From positions 1 through 7,774 of the forward strand of contig JACOZM010000051.1 of assembly GCA_016181345.1 (NCBI GenBank): DNA of 7,774 nt, in the 5' to 3' direction. The translations under genes were made by a program, and so were the position numbers. Source of the stretch: Candidatus Woesearchaeota archaeon (lineage in GTDB: Archaea; Nanobdellota; Nanobdellia; Woesearchaeales; GW2011-AR9). The notes beneath the pieces were generated by a model. The model searched no databases. It was not told the DNA's origin and saw nothing but the letters and a program-made list of their open reading frames with translations. Below, piece by piece: positions 4,938 to 7,774 of the stretch (positions are counted from its first letter, which is position 1; every line of letters begins with the position of its first letter).

Positions 4938-7774
4938 ATGTTAAAAAAGAGGGATCATTGTTTTAGTAGAGTTAGCTGTTTTAAACGCATAGACGCAATT
5001 AAATCTATTCTTCTTGCACATAAAATTTCCAGAAAAGGCCAGTTAACTATGTTTATCATTCTGGGAGTCATCATCCTTTTCATCTTTCTTTTCTTAATTC
5101 AGATGAGCAGCCAGTTCGTCCTCCAACAGCTGGAGCAGGGCAGCGAGGATGTTTTTTCCAAGGCATTTAAAAAAGAAGGCCTGAGGATTTTTGTAGAGGA
5201 TTGTTTAGAAGATGAATTGAGAGATGCGATCATTCTTTCAGGGAAGCAAGCAAGAATCTGGGATGATCAGCCAGGAGGAAGCTTGCATTTTGAAGCGGGT
5301 TTTTCCGGAGTACAATATCTTCCCGATTCGGAAAATAGGATTGCTTATAGCTTGACTAATTATAACTATCTGACGAGTAAGAATGCCTATCCTTGTGCTT
5401 CAGAAGATAATCCGCCAGTCTTTTGCCAATACTTCTTTCCCAATACAGCAAGATTCGGTGAAGTTCAATTATGGGAACGAAATATAGAAAAAGATTTAGA
5501 AAACTATCTGAAGATAAAAGCTCAAGAGTGCATCGATAATTATTTGAATAACCTTACGGCAAATTCTCCGAGTGTAGATTTTACTTCTACTGATTTTAAG
5601 TTAAGTATTGATATGCAAGATGACGGTATTTTAGTTCAAGCCAATTATCCGCTAAGTTTTAACGTAGGAGGGGGTGATTTTTTTCACCTTTCTGTCTTTG
5701 ATTTTTTTTATCCGACAAAATTACGAAAAATGTTGAGGGCCGTTTATTTTTTTCCGTTAGAAATGGACTACCGTTTTGCAGATTTTTATTTTTCTGAAAC
5801 ACCATTAACAAATCCTGAATTTTCCTATACTAAACCAGACGGAACTTTAGCCACTCGACCTACGTTCGGGTCAGATTATCAAAGTATGGAAATATCGATG
5901 AAGAGAGAAAGGATTGCAACGGAAGGAGAATCTTATGGTGATACTGTCTATACATTTACTTCTCCTTTCCCCCATGTTTTAGATGCACCTGATAATTATA
6001 CCTTACGGTTTGCCAGAAAGAATAGGGCTCCTGCACTTGATTATGTGCATAGGGCTGAATGTTTGGCAGGAGATCAGCCGTATGATTATCTGATCGTTAA
6101 AGGCGATGAGAATTATGGTCATATGGATATCCAGCTTAAGGCTCATGATCCCGATGAAGATTTGTTTAATGAAGATGGAAGCGGTGAAGAAGAAATAAAA
6201 TATCTTTTCGATAATCTAGGTGAGTTTGGAGATTATTTCCTTCCTTCGATGTTTACGAATTCAGATGAAACTGTTTCTGGAGAAGCTGAGATTGAAGGAA
6301 CAGCTATTTTAGCTGATCAACTCATCGTATCCAGTCAACAGATGCAAGATATTCTTATTCCACAAGGAGAATATTCTTTTACTGCTAAGTCAAGAGATAA
6401 ATATGGGAAAGAAGATTGGCAGGAAGTTCGGGTTTTTGTTGACCGTCCTATCGAACCGGAGAGAGATTTGAATGTTGGTATTAATATCCCTTATTGGTTT
6501 AAAACCAGTACTAGTTCTAAACCTTATTTAGAAGCTATGGCCAGTGATCTTTTTGAGGATACGTATTTTATTTCTCTGGAAGATCCATTTTTTATTGAAG
6601 TGGCCGTTCCCGAGGATCCCCTTAACCCTTCTGCCGTAGAGCCTGGAGTAAGTTCAATAACTTACACTCCTTTATCTGCTAGTGGGGTTCCTTCTGGAAC
6701 ACCAATAAACATTCCTCTTCCTGAAGATGTTAATTGCCTAAATCTTCCGGGAACTTCTCCTGCTGGTTCTCCTACCTGCGACTTAAGTGTTTATACTCAA
6801 CCATTGGATAACTGGCTTACAGCTACTCGTCCATCAAACCCCAATTATCAAACAATGACTCCAGAATTCACTATACTACCAAATCCAAAAGGAAAATTAA
6901 ATATCGGATTTTCTGCTCAGTACTGTGGAAGTTCTGAACCGATTACAAGTGAACGAGAAGTGACTGTTGAAGTTAAACAATGTCTGCCTAATGCGAATCC
7001 TACTCACCCTTTAGCTTACGTTCCAGGGTTAACTAAACAGTATTATCAATGGGTTTATAATGATGAGAACAGGCTCCAGTATCTTGCTGATGGACTTACA
7101 CCAAAAACTGAAAACATTAATTCTCTAGCTGCGACGCATGCTTGCTGTAATTCTGATTACACATTTAAGGGAATAGAAACAAGTTGTTTTACTAGTCCTG
7201 AACCTAGTTGTGAAAATTCCATCAAGGGATTTGGTGATGACTTTCAACAAGGATATGTGTTAAGTTCTGCCGTCTATAATTGTTCTGGATCAAGAGGAAA
7301 TGTTTGCGGAGAGAATGGTGCTTCGCATTATGACTTTTATTCTGGAAGTCCAGATATTAGTACAACAAAAAAATTAATTTGTGGAATTACCGGGAGAGAA
7401 GGGTGTGTAGTCAGAACTGGAACTGGCGGGACTACTAACATAGATAGTAAATGTGCAGGAAAAGATGCTTACAGTTATATTGATTCAGGCACCGATGGAA
7501 GAATAGATGGTTTTTGTTTAGGTACGATGGGATGCAGTGAGTTTTGCGGTGATTTTGGAGAGGAATTAGTTTTAGAAGTTGGTACTACTGAACAAGTAAA
7601 TAATTTAAACAACTATATTATAACAAACTTTAAAATAGGCGAAGAATTGGATACTGTAACAAAAGTACATTGCGGATGTAGTGATGCAGATAGCGTTGCA
7701 GGCGCACAAAAAAGATGTGATTCAAATTTTGATGGAACTTTCGAAGGAAAATGTCGTAATCGTGAATGCGTAAC
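4938..7774 (+). CDS. Giant DPANN surface protein with pilin-like N-terminus, 3' partial
   Basis: The frame is open from the MNT stop to the end of the window; from the ATG at 4938 it encodes at least 945 residues with no stop. This is the first ATG in the frame and fits the TATA spacing; no ATG, GTG or TTG follows until 5049, which would remove the charged part of the signal. Residues 32-54 (RKGQLTMFIILG plus a hydrophobic stretch) resemble archaeal class III, type IV pilin-like signals, with possible processing after G34; otherwise it is an N-terminal anchor. Then come FVEDCLEDEL (C89), QECIDNYL (C198) and NYPLSF (about 236-241), a pattern I recall from large DPANN proteins. A phenylalanine-rich stretch follows (about 245-290). 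Next is an Ig-like region (about 362-505) opening with NRAPALDY, with AHDPDED at 402 and ending VFVDRP. After 736 there is a cysteine-rich region starting HACCN, with 17 cysteines in about 210 residues. It is probably an envelope-anchored adhesion or structural protein; the exact role is unknown. Confidence 0.9.
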   Translation, partial: MLKKRDHCFSRVSCFKRIDAIKSILLAHKISRKGQLTMFIILGVIILFIFLFLIQMSSQFVLQQLEQGSEDVFSKAFKKEGLRIFVEDCLEDELRDAIILSGKQARIWDDQPGGSLHFEAGFSGVQYLPDSENRIAYSLTNYNYLTSKNAYPCASEDNPPVFCQYFFPNTARFGEVQLWERNIEKDLENYLKIKAQECIDNYLNNLTANSPSVDFTSTDFKLSIDMQDDGILVQANYPLSFNVGGGDFFHLSVFDFFYPTKLRKMLRAVYFFPLEMDYRFADFYFSETPLTNPEFSYTKPDGTLATRPTFGSDYQSMEISMKRERIATEGESYGDTVYTFTSPFPHVLDAPDNYTLRFARKNRAPALDYVHRAECLAGDQPYDYLIVKGDENYGHMDIQLKAHDPDEDLFNEDGSGEEEIKYLFDNLGEFGDYFLPSMFTNSDETVSGEAEIEGTAILADQLIVSSQQMQDILIPQGEYSFTAKSRDKYGKEDWQEVRVFVDRPIEPERDLNVGINIPYWFKTSTSSKPYLEAMASDLFEDTYFISLEDPFFIEVAVPEDPLNPSAVEPGVSSITYTPLSASGVPSGTPINIPLPEDVNCLNLPGTSPAGSPTCDLSVYTQPLDNWLTATRPSNPNYQTMTPEFTILPNPKGKLNIGFSAQYCGSSEPITSEREVTVEVKQCLPNANPTHPLAYVPGLTKQYYQWVYNDENRLQYLADGLTPKTENINSLAATHACCNSDYTFKGIETSCFTSPEPSCENSIKGFGDDFQQGYVLSSAVYNCSGSRGNVCGENGASHYDFYSGSPDISTTKKLICGITGREGCVVRTGTGGTTNIDSKCAGKDAYSYIDSGTDGRIDGFCLGTMGCSEFCGDFGEELVLEVGTTEQVNNLNNYIITNFKIGEELDTVTKVHCGCSDADSVAGAQKRCDSNFDGTFEGKCRNRECV

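Overview
The window most likely comes from an AT-rich archaeon of the DPANN superphylum, in the Woesearchaeota/Pacearchaeota-like part of it. This is a judgement from memory of protein families, not a database result. Three things support it. Two very large cysteine-rich proteins carry modules typical of those genomes (CCxxDYCWNG, YRCIxGxW, DHYCxxxxxWTSRT). The second has an N-terminal RKGQLTMFIILG membrane segment, like the archaeal type IV pilin-type (class III) signals common in DPANN proteins. The short intergenic gaps hold archaeal-style TATA boxes about 26-28 bases before start codons, as expected for leaderless transcripts.

The layout is simple and everything is on the + strand. From base 1 to 4148 runs the 3' part of a giant gene whose start lies outside the window (at least 1381 residues, about 39 cysteines, no C-terminal membrane anchor). 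From 4214 to 4877 there is a small two-gene HEPN-MNT cassette, a toxin-antitoxin type arrangement. The HEPN gene is broken by a one-base frameshift in an A-run, while the MNT nucleotidyltransferase gene is intact and has a very strong Shine-Dalgarno sequence. From about 4938 to the end runs a second giant gene (at least 945 residues), which leaves the window without a stop.

The two giant products are probably exported or surface proteins and may work in the same envelope structure. The HEPN-MNT pair has no obvious functional link to them and looks like a self-contained defence or addiction cassette between them. The HEPN gene and the second giant gene are each preceded by the identical 10-mer AATTTTATAA, 32 and 33 bases before their ATGs, which suggests two separate leaderless promoters. 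No RNA genes, CRISPR arrays, insertion sequences or origins were seen, and no stretch over 300 bases lacks a gene.
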